DNA of 44,350 nucleotides from JANNRA01 sp031401035. GTDB lineage: Bacteria; Desulfobacterota; Binatia; HRBIN30; CADEER01. Both the position numbers and the translations under genes were made by a program. Where the stretch lies: the NCBI GenBank assembly GCA_031401035.1, contig JANNRA010000080.1, positions 1-44,350 on the forward strand. The letters are read 5' to 3'. Shown here piece by piece: positions 20,778 through 29,640 of the stretch. Position 1 is the first letter of the stretch. Each line of letters opens with the position of its first letter. The notes beneath the pieces are model-generated. The model was given only the letters and a program-made list of their open reading frames with translations, ran no database searches and was not told the DNA's origin.

Positions 20778-20996
20778 ATGCGTAGGGCGTCGGTCGCGAA
20801 CAGCCTGCGGAAGCGGGAGCTCTCCCCAGCGTCGCCCGCGGCGCGGGTCGAGCAGGCGCTGGCGCTCGGTCGGCGGGACCTGGTTCTCCACGCGGCGCAG
20901 GCCGGCGTCTCGCTCGCCGAGGCCCGTCGTAGCATGGAGCGGAGGCGGCAGGCGCGGCGCCGCGCCTCGAAGGTCCTCGCCTCGCTGCTCGCATGA
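20778..20996 (+). CDS. Small basic helical protein, probable antitoxin partner
   Basis: Predicted 72 aa from ATG 20778 (MRRASVANSLRKRELSP). It is rich in Arg and Ala and predicted helical (RVEQALALGRRDLVLHAAQAGVSLAEARRSMERRR). Its TGA overlaps the ATG of the nucleotidyltransferase gene (ATGA at 20993-20996). Small proteins in this position are usually the antitoxin or regulatory partner of AbiEii-like nucleotidyltransferases. I do not recognise its family, and the role rests on context. Confidence 0.6.
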   Translation: MRRASVANSLRKRELSPASPAARVEQALALGRRDLVLHAAQAGVSLAEARRSMERRRQARRRASKVLASLLA

Positions 20997-21523
20997 CCCT
21001 GCTCGCGCTCGTCTCTCGGGCACTCGAGGCCCATGGCGTCGCCCATGCCGTCATCGGTGCCGCCGCGCTGGCGGTGCACGGCGTGTCCCGCGCGACGGCG
21101 GACATCGACCTGCTCATGACCGACCCGCGCTGCTTCGATTCCACGCTCTGGGCCCCGGTCGAAGCGGCCGGCGCAGCGGTCGACATGCGCCGCGGCGACG
21201 CCGACGATCCATTGGCGGGCGTGATCCGGATCAGCCGCGGCGAGAATCCGCCGGTCGCGGTGATCGCCGGGCGGTCCACATGGCAGACCGCGATCATGGC
21301 CCGCGCCGTGCGCACCGCCGTGGCCGGCGCCAGCGTGCCCATCGCCGCGCCAGCCGACGTCGTGCTGCTCAAGCTCTACGCCGGCGGACCGCAGGATGCG
21401 TGGGACATCGCGCAGCTGTTGGATGCCGCACCGTCGATCGAGCCGCTCGTCGAAGCGGCGCTCAGCGCCCTCCCGGCGGACTGCGCAGCACTGTGGCGAC
21501 GAATCCGAGACCGGCGAGCGTAG
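20993..21523 (+). CDS. Nucleotidyltransferase-fold protein (AbiEii/MNT-like), probable toxin or modifier
   Basis: Predicted 176 aa from ATG 20993. The N-terminus shows the polymerase-beta-type nucleotidyltransferase core: HAVIGAAALAVHGVSRATADIDLLM contains the G-[AS] turn and the D-x-D metal pair (DID, about 39-41). Further on, PADVVLLKLYAGGPQDAWDI (about 122-141) is the conserved Lys and Asp helix found in the AbiEii/DUF6036-like group. Family members transfer nucleotides to RNA or protein and often act as toxins of type IV/VII-like pairs. The four-base overlap with the small gene upstream supports a two-gene module. Catalytic function seems intact by motif; the target is unknown. Confidence 0.8.
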   Translation: MTLLALVSRALEAHGVAHAVIGAAALAVHGVSRATADIDLLMTDPRCFDSTLWAPVEAAGAAVDMRRGDADDPLAGVIRISRGENPPVAVIAGRSTWQTAIMARAVRTAVAGASVPIAAPADVVLLKLYAGGPQDAWDIAQLLDAAPSIEPLVEAALSALPADCAALWRRIRDRRA

Positions 21524-21669
21524 GCTCGCGACGCCCTGCGCCACACTCTCCGGGACCGGGTCGCCTACTTCGCCTGGTTGACTCCGCTGCAGCAACGTCG
21601 AACGGCACCGTCGACCATGTCGGGCAACGTGAGATTGCGCCACCGCGGCCGCTGCGCTAGCGCCGCGGC

Positions 21670-22416
21670 GTGTCCGCCGTGCACGTCGTCCTGCCCGCCT
21701 TCGACGAGGCGCCGAACCTGCCGCCGCTGCTGGCGGCGCTGCGCGACACGCTGGCCGCTAGCGGGCGGCCGCACCGCGTCATTCTGGTGGACGACGGCAG
21801 CCGCGACGGCAGCGCTGCGGCGGCGCGCGCCGCCGCCGGCGACCTGCGCCTCGAGATCGTCACGCACGCCACCAACCGCGGCCTCGGGGCGGCCCTGGCC
21901 TCGGGCCTGGCGCGCGCCCTCGACGGCGCCGCCGCCGACGATGTGGTGGTCACCATGGATGCCGACGACACCCACCCGCCGGCCTGCATCCCCGCCCTGC
22001 TCGCCTGCCTCGACGCCGGCGCCGACGTCGCCATCGCCTCGCGCTACCATCCCGGGTCGCGCCTGCGCGGCGTCACGTGGCGGCGCCGCGCCCTGAGCCG
22101 CGCCGCCGCCTGGCTGATCCGACGGGCGGCGCCGGTGCCGGGGGTGCGCGACGCCACCAGCGGCTTCCGCGCCTATCGCGTCGCCGCGCTGCGCCGCGCC
22201 GCCGCGCTGCGCGCGCCGCGACCGTTGATCGAGGGCGACGGCTTCGCCTGCATGCTCGGCCTGCTCTTCGCCCTCGACGCCGCCGGCGCGCGCTGCGCCG
22301 AGGCGCCGATCGACCTGCGCTACGACCGCAAGCGCGGCGCCAGCAAGCTGCGCGTGTGGACGACGGTGCGCGCGTCGCTCGGGCTCATTGTCCGGCACCG
22401 GCACCGCACGCGCTGA
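21670..22416 (+). CDS. GT2 glycosyltransferase, dolichyl/polyprenyl-phosphate mannose synthase-like
   Basis: Predicted 248 aa from GTG 21670 (MSAVHVVLPAFDEAPNL). GT-A fold marks are VDDGS (D41-S44, nucleotide binding), DADD (D97 and D99, metal binding) and ASRYHPGS. The C-terminal RKRGASKL patch is typical of DPM1-like enzymes. No C-terminal membrane segments are present, so this is the short cytoplasmic form. Such enzymes make polyprenyl-phosphate-hexose, the donor used by GT-C enzymes. It sits 180 bases upstream of the double GT-C gene on the same strand, with a palindrome between them. Sugar specificity cannot be read from the sequence. Confidence 0.85.
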   Translation: MSAVHVVLPAFDEAPNLPPLLAALRDTLAASGRPHRVILVDDGSRDGSAAAARAAAGDLRLEIVTHATNRGLGAALASGLARALDGAAADDVVVTMDADDTHPPACIPALLACLDAGADVAIASRYHPGSRLRGVTWRRRALSRAAAWLIRRAAPVPGVRDATSGFRAYRVAALRRAAALRAPRPLIEGDGFACMLGLLFALDAAGARCAEAPIDLRYDRKRGASKLRVWTTVRASLGLIVRHRHRTR

Positions 22417-22430
22417 GCCGAAGAGAACAC

Positions 22431-22536
22431 CTCTTCACACGGAGACACGGAGAAACGGAGGTGTCGCGGGTCGAGCCGGCGGCCGGCGGCTCGTCGAGCA
22501 GGGTTTCGCCGTTCCTCCGAGTCTCCGTGTGAAGAG
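22431..22536. repeat. Palindromic ACGGAG-type interspersed repeat
   Basis: Arms 22431-22460 and 22507-22536 pair at 27 of 30 positions around a 46-base spacer. The left arm contains the tandem unit ACGGAGACACGGAGAAACGG. The same unit forms the perfect palindrome at 29567-29632. It lies between the GT2 stop (22416) and the double GT-C start (22597). It has no T-run, so it is less convincing as a terminator than the second copy. Confidence 0.8.
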
Positions 22537-22596
22537 CTTCGGTCCGGACGGCAGCTTGACTGGCTCAAGCGTGCCTTGCACAAGACCCGCTGGCCC

Positions 22597-25500
22597 ATGC
22601 TGCGACCGCCCCCTGCGCCTGCCGTGCGCTCCGTCGACGGGGTCGCGCTCCTCTCCGCCGTCGGCGGACTCGCCGCGGCCGCCGCGGCGCAGGCGCTGGT
22701 GACCCGCCAGCCCTGGGTGAGCCTGCTCGGCTTCGCGCTCGGCGCCGGGCTGTTCGGCTGGTCGGCCTGGCGCACGCGCGAGCGGCCGGCCGACGACCCG
22801 GCGCCGCCCGGTCCGCTGCCGCCGGTGGTGCTGGCGCTGTTCGGCCTCGGCATGGGGCTGTGCGGCATCGCCGGCTGGCTGGTGTACGCCGGCAGCGCGG
22901 CGCGCACCACGCACGCGCTGTGGGGCGCCGGGCTGGTCGCCTTCGCCGCCGCGACGCTGGCGGCGCCGCGACCGGCATCCACCCTCGAGCCGCTGACGGC
23001 CCGGCAACGCGGCGCGCTGTGCGCCGTCGCGGTGCTCGCCGCCCTGCTACTCGGCTGGGAGCTGACCAGCGTCCCCACGGAGGTGCACGGCGACGACGCG
23101 GAGGTCGGCCTCGACGCCATCCGCCTGCTGGCGGATTACAACCTGTTCGGCGCCGGCTGGTTCGAGCTGCCGCGCCTGCACGCCCTGCCGACCGCCATCG
23201 GCCTGAAGCTCTTCGGCCCGACGCTGCTCGGCCTGCGTGCCACCAGCGCCGTGCTCGCCTGGCTCGGCGTCCTGCTGCTGTTCGCCGTGGCGCGGCGACT
23301 GTGGAACGTCGAGGTCGCCCTGCTCGCCGCGCTGCTGCTCGCCGGCCAGCGCTTCTGGATCCATCTCGGTCGCGCCGGTTACCACTACGTCGATACGCCG
23401 GTGCTGGCGCTGCTGGCGGTGTGGCTCTTCCTGCGCCTGTGGCAGGAGCGCCGCCTCGGCGCCGCCATCGCCTGCGGCGTCGCGCTCGGCCTCGGCATCC
23501 AGACCTACTACGCCTCGCGCCTGGTGCCGGTGCTGCTGACCCTCACCTGGCTCGCCTGGCTGCCCGGCGTCGCGCGCCGCCAGGGGCATCACCACGAGTG
23601 GCTGGGTCACGAGTGGCGCGGCCAAGTGGCGGGCTTCGCTCTCATCGGCATCGCCGCGCTGGCGGTGGCGGCGCCGATGTTCGGCTACTTCGCGCACGAC
23701 TGGGCGGCGTTCTGGGAGCGTACGCGCGACACCAGCTTGTTCAATTCGGCGGCGCTGCGCCACCTCTCCTTCGGCTACGGCACCGACAGTCTCGCCGCCA
23801 TCCTCGCCATCCAACTGCGCGCCGCCCTGACGCTCTTCAATCTCACCGAGGACACCTCGCTGCAGTACGGCCTGCACGGCGCCCTGCTGGAACCGACCAG
23901 CGCCGCGCTCTTCGTCCTCGGCGTCGGCCTGGCCCTGGCGCGCCTCGGCGAGCGTCGCATGCGGCTGCTGGTGGTCTGGATTCTCGTGCCGCTGGTGGCG
24001 GGCGCCGCCCTGACCGTCGACACCCCTTTCTACCCCCGCATCAGCGGCCTGGTGCCGTTCGCCGTGCTGCTGGTCGCAGTGGCGCTGTGGCACCTGCTGA
24101 CGCTGGCGCGCGCCGCCGCGCCCGGCCGCGCCGGCCGCTGGGCGCTCGGCGCCGCCCTTGCCGCCGCCGTGGCGTTGATCCTGGCGGTCAACGCGCGCAG
24201 CTATTTCGTCGACTACGCACCGCGCCACCGCCACGCGCCGTCGGTCGAGATCGCCGCCTTCGTGCGCCGCCACGGCGTCGGCAAGACGACCTACATGCTC
24301 GGCGGCGCGCCGGCCTTCTTCATCCGGCACGGCGCCATCGCGTTCCTCACCTGGGGCGAGACGACGCACGACGTCGACCGGCCGGAGGCCATTCTGCGCG
24401 ACGCCACGCTCGACCCACGGCGCAGCGTCTTCATCATCATGCCGGCCGGCACGCACCTGATCCCGCAACTCGAGGCGGCGGTTGGCCCGGTCGATCTGCA
24501 GACACACCGCAGCCACCGCGGCGAGGTCGCCTTCCTCACCGCCATCCCCAGCGCCGCCGGCGACGCGCCCGATCCGCCCGAACAGTTGGCGCAGTCGGGC
24601 GAACCCGGCGTGGGTGCGCAACGCCTCGGGCGACTCCTCGCCGGCCTCGAGCGCGGCGCGGTGGCGCTGCTGGCGCTCGCCGGCGGCGCGGTGCTGTTGC
24701 TCGCCGGCGTCGCCGCGCGCCGACGCCCGCGCACGCCTGGACTGAGCGCCCTGCGGCCGCCGCTCGGCGAGCGCCTGGCGCACTGGCGCACCCGCCTGGC
24801 CGGGCCCGACGGACGCGAGCGGGCCCTGGCGCCGCCGCGCTGGGCGACACTGGCGCTGCTCGCCGTGGTGCTGGCGCTGGCGCTCGGCCTGCGCACGCAC
24901 CGGCTCACCGAGCTGCCGGCCGGCTTCTTCTGCGACGAGGCCGGCAACGGCTTCAACACCGGCTCGCTGCTCTACGCCGGCCGCGACGAGACCGGCGCGC
25001 GCTGGCCGCTCTACATCTGGTCGTTCGGTGTCAGCTACAAGAACCCGGTCTTCGTCTACTCGGCCATGCTGCCGATGGCGGTCCTCGGACCGACCGAGCT
25101 CGCCGTGCGCCTGACCGCGGCGCTGTGGGGCACGGCGACGGTGCTGGCGATGTTCTTCCTCGGCCGCGCCCTGATGGGACCGCTGGTCGGCCTGGTCGCG
25201 GCCCTGCTGCTCGCCGTCGTCCCCTGGCATCTGCACTTCAGCCGCATCGGCTTCGAACTCATCACCCTGCCCTTCTTCTTCACCGTGGCATTGACCTGCC
25301 TGGTGCGCTGGACGCAGGGCCAGCGGCGCCTCGGCATGGCCGCGGTGCTGCTCGGCCTGTGCCTGTACACCTACGTGCCGGCGAAGCTGTTCGTGCCGCT
25401 TTTCCTGCTCGGCTTCACACTGCTCTACCGGCGCGAGCTGTGGGCGCGTTGGCGCGAGAGCCTGGCCGCCGCCGCCCTGCTGGCGGTCAGCGCGGCGCCG

Positions 25501-26907
25501 CTGGCGATCTTCGACCTCGTGCATCGCGGCCAGGCCCGCAGCTACTTCGAGCAGACCACCATCCTGGCGCAGGGCGGCGGCCCGTTGCAGCTGGCGCGGC
25601 GCTTTGCCGAAAACTACATTGAGTTCTTCTCGCGCGAGTTCCTCTTCCAGGCGAGCAACGACCGCATCATCCGCCACAGCGTCGGCGAGCACGGACAACT
25701 CTACCCCTTCTTCGTGCCGCTGCTGGTGCTCGGCATCCTCGTCGGGCTGCTGCGCCGCGAGCGCGCCCTGCGCCTGCCACTATTGTGGCTGGCGCTCTAC
25801 CCGTGCGCCGCGGCGCTGATGAACGAGATTCCCAGCGCCTCGCGCGGCTTCATCGGCGCGGCGGCGTTCTGCCTCGTCGCCGCGCTCGGCGCCGGCGCGC
25901 TGCTGCGCCTGCCGGCCCTGCTCGGCACGCGGCGCGTGGTCGCGTGGAGTCTGCAGGGCGCGCTGCTCAGCGCCCTGCTGGTCGCCCTGGTGCCGGCGGC
26001 GCGTGCCTACTGGGTGCTGTACCGCGACGAGTACCCGCTCTATTCGGCCAAGCAGTACACCGGCTTCCAGTACGGCCACCGGCGCGTCCTCGAGGTGTTT
26101 CGCGAGCGCTACGACGACTTCGACCGCCTGCTGCTGACGACGCGCAAGAGCAACCAGCCCGAAGTCTTCCTGCGCTTCTACGACGGCCTGCGCCGGCCCG
26201 AGCGGCCGGGCGCGGCGCCGCCCTTCGAGCACGGCGAGAAAATGGTCGCCGGTAGCGCCGAATCGTACGAGTTGGTGCGGCCCGGCGTCCGTATGCTTTT
26301 CGCGGTGCTGCCCGAGGAGGTGCCGCTGTTCGCCGACGGCGAGGTGCTGGAGCGCGTCATCGCGCCCGACGGCAGCGCCGCCTTCGTGCTCGTCGCGGCG
26401 TCGCGTCTGAAGGACTTCGTCTCCACCTGGCGGGTCGGCGGCCAGTTCCCCGACGACGACCGCTCGCCGCCACCCGACTGGACGCCGGAGAGCGCGCCCG
26501 ACGAGATGCCGGCCGGCGTCCACTGGCGCCTGCACGAGCCGCTCTCCGCCGGCGTGCCGCTGAACGATTTCTTCGCCCCCAACGTCGAGTACGCCTGCGC
26601 CTGGGTGGTGAACTTCGTCAGCAGCGACAGCGAGCGCGAGTTGCGCGTGCTGGTCGGCTTCGACGACCGCGGCGAGGTGTGGGTCAACGGCACCCGCCTG
26701 CGGCTGAGCGCGGCGACCGATCCCGAACTGACCCTGGTCGACAGCCAGAGCGGCCCGCTGCACCTGCAGCCCGGCCGCAATACAATCGCCGTCCGCAGCT
26801 GCGAGGAGATCGGCGACTGGCGCTTCTACTTCCGCCTGGAGAATCCCGACGGCAGCCCTGCGGAAGGGCTGCAATGGGCCTACGGCCCGCGGCGGCAGCC
26901 GGAATAG
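22597..26907 (+). CDS. Fused double GT-C membrane glycosyltransferase with jelly-roll C-terminus
   Basis: Predicted 1436 aa from ATG 22597 (MLRPPPAPAVRSVDG); TTG 22576 is possible. Two whole GT-C modules lie in one open frame. Module 1 (about 130-680) has the acidic loop VHGDDAEVGL near residue 164. Module 2 (about 750-1190) has FFCDEAGNGFNTGS with D780. A membrane segment and a basic linker (about 685-755) join them. Module 2 and its soluble end closely parallel the 885-aa protein at 8473-11130, down to WPLYIWSFGVSYKNPV and the jelly-roll pattern (VWVNGTRL ... GRNTIAVRSCEEIGDW). No stop or frame change occurs at the junction. Two active sites in one chain could add successive sugars, or one module may be structural; this is inference. 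Confidence 0.85.
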   Translation: MLRPPPAPAVRSVDGVALLSAVGGLAAAAAAQALVTRQPWVSLLGFALGAGLFGWSAWRTRERPADDPAPPGPLPPVVLALFGLGMGLCGIAGWLVYAGSAARTTHALWGAGLVAFAAATLAAPRPASTLEPLTARQRGALCAVAVLAALLLGWELTSVPTEVHGDDAEVGLDAIRLLADYNLFGAGWFELPRLHALPTAIGLKLFGPTLLGLRATSAVLAWLGVLLLFAVARRLWNVEVALLAALLLAGQRFWIHLGRAGYHYVDTPVLALLAVWLFLRLWQERRLGAAIACGVALGLGIQTYYASRLVPVLLTLTWLAWLPGVARRQGHHHEWLGHEWRGQVAGFALIGIAALAVAAPMFGYFAHDWAAFWERTRDTSLFNSAALRHLSFGYGTDSLAAILAIQLRAALTLFNLTEDTSLQYGLHGALLEPTSAALFVLGVGLALARLGERRMRLLVVWILVPLVAGAALTVDTPFYPRISGLVPFAVLLVAVALWHLLTLARAAAPGRAGRWALGAALAAAVALILAVNARSYFVDYAPRHRHAPSVEIAAFVRRHGVGKTTYMLGGAPAFFIRHGAIAFLTWGETTHDVDRPEAILRDATLDPRRSVFIIMPAGTHLIPQLEAAVGPVDLQTHRSHRGEVAFLTAIPSAAGDAPDPPEQLAQSGEPGVGAQRLGRLLAGLERGAVALLALAGGAVLLLAGVAARRRPRTPGLSALRPPLGERLAHWRTRLAGPDGRERALAPPRWATLALLAVVLALALGLRTHRLTELPAGFFCDEAGNGFNTGSLLYAGRDETGARWPLYIWSFGVSYKNPVFVYSAMLPMAVLGPTELAVRLTAALWGTATVLAMFFLGRALMGPLVGLVAALLLAVVPWHLHFSRIGFELITLPFFFTVALTCLVRWTQGQRRLGMAAVLLGLCLYTYVPAKLFVPLFLLGFTLLYRRELWARWRESLAAAALLAVSAAPLAIFDLVHRGQARSYFEQTTILAQGGGPLQLARRFAENYIEFFSREFLFQASNDRIIRHSVGEHGQLYPFFVPLLVLGILVGLLRRERALRLPLLWLALYPCAAALMNEIPSASRGFIGAAAFCLVAALGAGALLRLPALLGTRRVVAWSLQGALLSALLVALVPAARAYWVLYRDEYPLYSAKQYTGFQYGHRRVLEVFRERYDDFDRLLLTTRKSNQPEVFLRFYDGLRRPERPGAAPPFEHGEKMVAGSAESYELVRPGVRMLFAVLPEEVPLFADGEVLERVIAPDGSAAFVLVAASRLKDFVSTWRVGGQFPDDDRSPPPDWTPESAPDEMPAGVHWRLHEPLSAGVPLNDFFAPNVEYACAWVVNFVSSDSERELRVLVGFDDRGEVWVNGTRLRLSAATDPELTLVDSQSGPLHLQPGRNTIAVRSCEEIGDWRFYFRLENPDGSPAEGLQWAYGPRRQPE

Positions 26908-26957
26908 CGGCGGGCGCGTTGCGGCGGCGCCGTCATCGGCTGTTCGGCGACGTAGGT

Positions 26958-26986
26958 TTGACAAGGCATATCCGCCCCGTTACTCA
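26958..26986 (+). promoter_or_regulatory. Possible promoter before the Agl23-like gene
   Basis: A perfect -35 hexamer TTGACA lies at 26958-26963, 58 bases before the ATG at 27022, in the 114-base gap after the double GT-C gene. At the right distance the -10 position reads TACTCA or GTTACT, which match consensus poorly. It is suggestive only. Confidence 0.3.
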
Positions 26987-27021
26987 ACGGGACTTCATGC
27001 CGGCGGGGGCGGCGTAACCCT

Positions 27022-29559
27022 ATGGAATCACAGCAGAGCGCGCTCGACCGCAAGACGATTGGCGGCCTCACGGTCGAGCAGGCTTTATACATCCTGTTCG
27101 TGCTCGTCGCGGTCTTCCTGCGCACCTACGAATTGGGGCTACGGCCGTACCACCACGACGAGTCGATCCACGCGTTCTTCTCGTGGAAAGTGCTGCAGAA
27201 CGGCGTCAGCGACTACAAGTACGACCCCGTCTACCACGGTCCGACGCTGTACTTCTCGAGCGCGCTGATCATGGCGCTGCTCGGCGACAACGACTTCACC
27301 GGCCGCTTCAGCGCCGTGCTCTTCGGCCTCGGCGTCGTCGCCTTCGCCTGGCCGTTGCGTCGCTACCTGGGGCGCTGGGGGGCCCTGGCGTTTCTGCTGC
27401 TGGTCACCTTCTCGCCGAGCTGGCTCTACTTCACCCGCTTCATCCGCCACGACATCTACACCGCGCTGTGCAACCTGGCGGCGATCTACTTCGTCTTCCG
27501 CTACGCCGAGACGAGCCGCGCCAAGTACCTCTACATCGCCGCCGTCGCCTTCGCCTTCGCCGCCACGAACAAGGAAGATCAGTACCTCATCACGCCGATC
27601 TTCCTCATCGGATTCGCGCTGACGATGTTGTGGGGCGTCTGGCGCGGCGAGCAGCCGATCGGCGCGGCGGTGCGCGAGTCGACCGGCTTCCTGCGCCGCA
27701 GCCTGGTGCCGATCGCCACCTCCGGGGTCATCTTCATGACCATCTGGCTGGCGATGTATTCGTCCTTCGGCACCAACCCGAAAGAGCTCGAGATGTTCGG
27801 CCTGGCGCCGATCCGCGACGCGCTGAACTACTGGTGGGGCCAGCAGACGATCAAACGCATCGGCGGACCCTGGTACTACTACATCCCCGAGCTCATCCTG
27901 TACGAGCCGATGATCACCTTCCCGGCGTTGGCGGCGATCATCGGGGCGCTACTGCAGAAGCCGGCGCCGGACCGCTTCATGCGCTTCTGCGTCATCTGGG
28001 GCGTCGGCATGCTCGCCATCTACGCCTGGGCGCAGGAGAAGGTGCCCTGGCTGTTGATCCCGCAGTTGCTGCCGCTGACGCTGTTGTCGGCGCGCTGGTT
28101 CGGCCGCGTCATCGAGAGCGGCGCGCTGCGCCGCCCGGCGCCGGCGCTGGCGACGGCGGCGGCGAGCGCCTTGACCCTGTGGACGCTGGTCGAATCGAAC
28201 TTCCTCTACGACGCGCCGCGCACCGACCAGGATGCCAACCACCGCCGCGAGACCATGCTCTCGTACGTGCAGTCGACCTACGACGTGAACACGGTCATGC
28301 AGCGCATCGAGGAGGTCGGCAGCAAGCTCGGCACCGGCACGAAGACCCGCCTGGCCGTGTCCGGTAACGCCACCTGGCCGTTCTCCTGGTACCTGCGCCA
28401 CTACCCGGTCAACTGGGCGGCCAACCTGCGCGATATCGACGTGCCGGTGCTGATCGTCGACAAGGAAGTCGCGAAGTCGCACGATGAGGTGTTGCTCGCG
28501 ACCTACGAGAAGGTGCCCTTCCAGGTACGCGGCTGGTGGGAGCCGAACATGCCGACGCTGCCGCAGTTGGCGCGCTGGCTGTTCACGCGCGACGCCTGGA
28601 GCCCGCTCGGGTCGAGCGACGCGGTGATGTACGTCCACAAGGATCTGACGCCGGGCGTGACCATTGCCAAAGTGCAGGTCAACCCGCCGCCCGCCGCGCG
28701 CGGCTACCCGCAGCAGCCCGCACCGCTGCCGGCGAGCAGCGAGTTCGGCCTCGCCGGCAGCGAGCGCGGCCAGTTCAACGAGCCGCGCGGGCTGGCGTAC
28801 GACGGCGCCGGCAATCTGTTCGTCGCCGACACCAAGAACCACCGCGTGCAGAAGCTCAGCCCGAGCGGTGAGGTGCTGGTGATGTGGGGCGCGAACGGCT
28901 CGGAGCCGGGGCAGTTCAAGGACCCGCACGGCATCGCGGTCGGCCCTGACGGCAACGTCTACGTCGCCGACACCTGGAACCACCGCGTGCAGAAGTTCGA
29001 CGCCAACGGCAAGTTCCTCAAGCAGTGGCAGCCCGATCCCGGCTTCTGGGGGCCGCGCTCCATCGCCGTCGGCGACGACGGCAACGTCTACGTCGCCGAC
29101 ACCGGCAACAAGCGCATCGTCTCCTTCAGCCCGGAGGGCGTGCAGATCGAGGTCTGGGGCAGCGACGGCTCGGCGCCGGGGCAGTTCATCGAACCGGTCG
29201 GCCTGGCCGTCAGCGACGCCAACGAATTGCTGGTTGCCGATACCGGCAACCGCCGCATCCAGGTCTTCCTGAACGACGGCACCTTCCAACGCGAGTATCC
29301 GGTCTTCGGCTGGGAGGAGTTCTACACCGAGCCGTACCTGGCGGCACACGGCAAGGACGTCTTCGTCACCGACTCCCACGAGCACCGCTTCGCGCGCTAC
29401 ACCGACGGCAAGCTCACCGGGGTGTGGGGCAAGACCGGCAAGGGCAGCGGCGACTTCAACCGCCCGATCGGCATCGCCGTCGCGAAGGACGGCAAGGTGG
29501 CGGTGGCGGACACCATGAACAACCGCGTGCAGGTGTTCGAGGTCCCGGCCGCGAAGTAA
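27022..29559 (+). CDS. Agl23-like (TIGR03663 type) GT-C membrane protein fused to NHL beta-propeller
   Basis: Predicted 845 aa from ATG 27022. The N-terminal half matches TIGR03663/Agl23-like membrane proteins: LRPYHHDESIHAFF with D46-E47 in the first loop, then YDPVYHGPTLYFSSALI, FIRHDIYTALCNLAAIYF and NKEDQYLITPIFLI. These recall the archaeal flippase-associated family within the GT39/PMT superfamily. From about residue 573 to the end there are about six NHL repeats of very regular form (GQFNEPRGLAYDGAGNLFVAD, NHRVQKLSPSG, GQFKDPHGIAV). They would fold into a propeller outside the membrane. TIGR03663 proteins are linked with glycan transfer or flipping. It is the last gene of the plus-strand run and ends at a strong terminator. 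Confidence 0.88.
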   Translation: MESQQSALDRKTIGGLTVEQALYILFVLVAVFLRTYELGLRPYHHDESIHAFFSWKVLQNGVSDYKYDPVYHGPTLYFSSALIMALLGDNDFTGRFSAVLFGLGVVAFAWPLRRYLGRWGALAFLLLVTFSPSWLYFTRFIRHDIYTALCNLAAIYFVFRYAETSRAKYLYIAAVAFAFAATNKEDQYLITPIFLIGFALTMLWGVWRGEQPIGAAVRESTGFLRRSLVPIATSGVIFMTIWLAMYSSFGTNPKELEMFGLAPIRDALNYWWGQQTIKRIGGPWYYYIPELILYEPMITFPALAAIIGALLQKPAPDRFMRFCVIWGVGMLAIYAWAQEKVPWLLIPQLLPLTLLSARWFGRVIESGALRRPAPALATAAASALTLWTLVESNFLYDAPRTDQDANHRRETMLSYVQSTYDVNTVMQRIEEVGSKLGTGTKTRLAVSGNATWPFSWYLRHYPVNWAANLRDIDVPVLIVDKEVAKSHDEVLLATYEKVPFQVRGWWEPNMPTLPQLARWLFTRDAWSPLGSSDAVMYVHKDLTPGVTIAKVQVNPPPAARGYPQQPAPLPASSEFGLAGSERGQFNEPRGLAYDGAGNLFVADTKNHRVQKLSPSGEVLVMWGANGSEPGQFKDPHGIAVGPDGNVYVADTWNHRVQKFDANGKFLKQWQPDPGFWGPRSIAVGDDGNVYVADTGNKRIVSFSPEGVQIEVWGSDGSAPGQFIEPVGLAVSDANELLVADTGNRRIQVFLNDGTFQREYPVFGWEEFYTEPYLAAHGKDVFVTDSHEHRFARYTDGKLTGVWGKTGKGSGDFNRPIGIAVAKDGKVAVADTMNNRVQVFEVPAAK

Positions 29560-29566
29560 AGATCTC

Positions 29567-29640
29567 TCACACGGAGGCACGGAGCAACGGAGCACTGCGC
29601 CGAGTTCTCCGTTGCTCCGTGCCTCCGTGTGAAGGTTTTT
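29567..29640. terminator. Bidirectional terminator made of a perfect 26-bp ACGGAG palindrome
   Basis: Arms 29567-29592 and 29607-29632 are perfectly complementary over 26 bases around a 14-base loop, followed by TTTTT at 29636-29640. It sits between convergent genes (stops at 29559 and 29641), so it is placed to end both transcripts. The T-run serves the plus strand only. The arms consist of tandem ACGGAG units shared with the repeat at 22431-22536. Confidence 0.85.

Noticed and set aside
20536..21372. Long minus-strand frame across the nucleotidyltransferase pair
   Set aside because: The plus-strand genes show clear family motifs, and the minus frame does not.
26908..27021. tRNA or small RNA in the gap before the Agl23-like gene
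   Set aside because: A short GTTACTCAACGG-like stretch caught the eye, but no cloverleaf or T-loop consensus is present.
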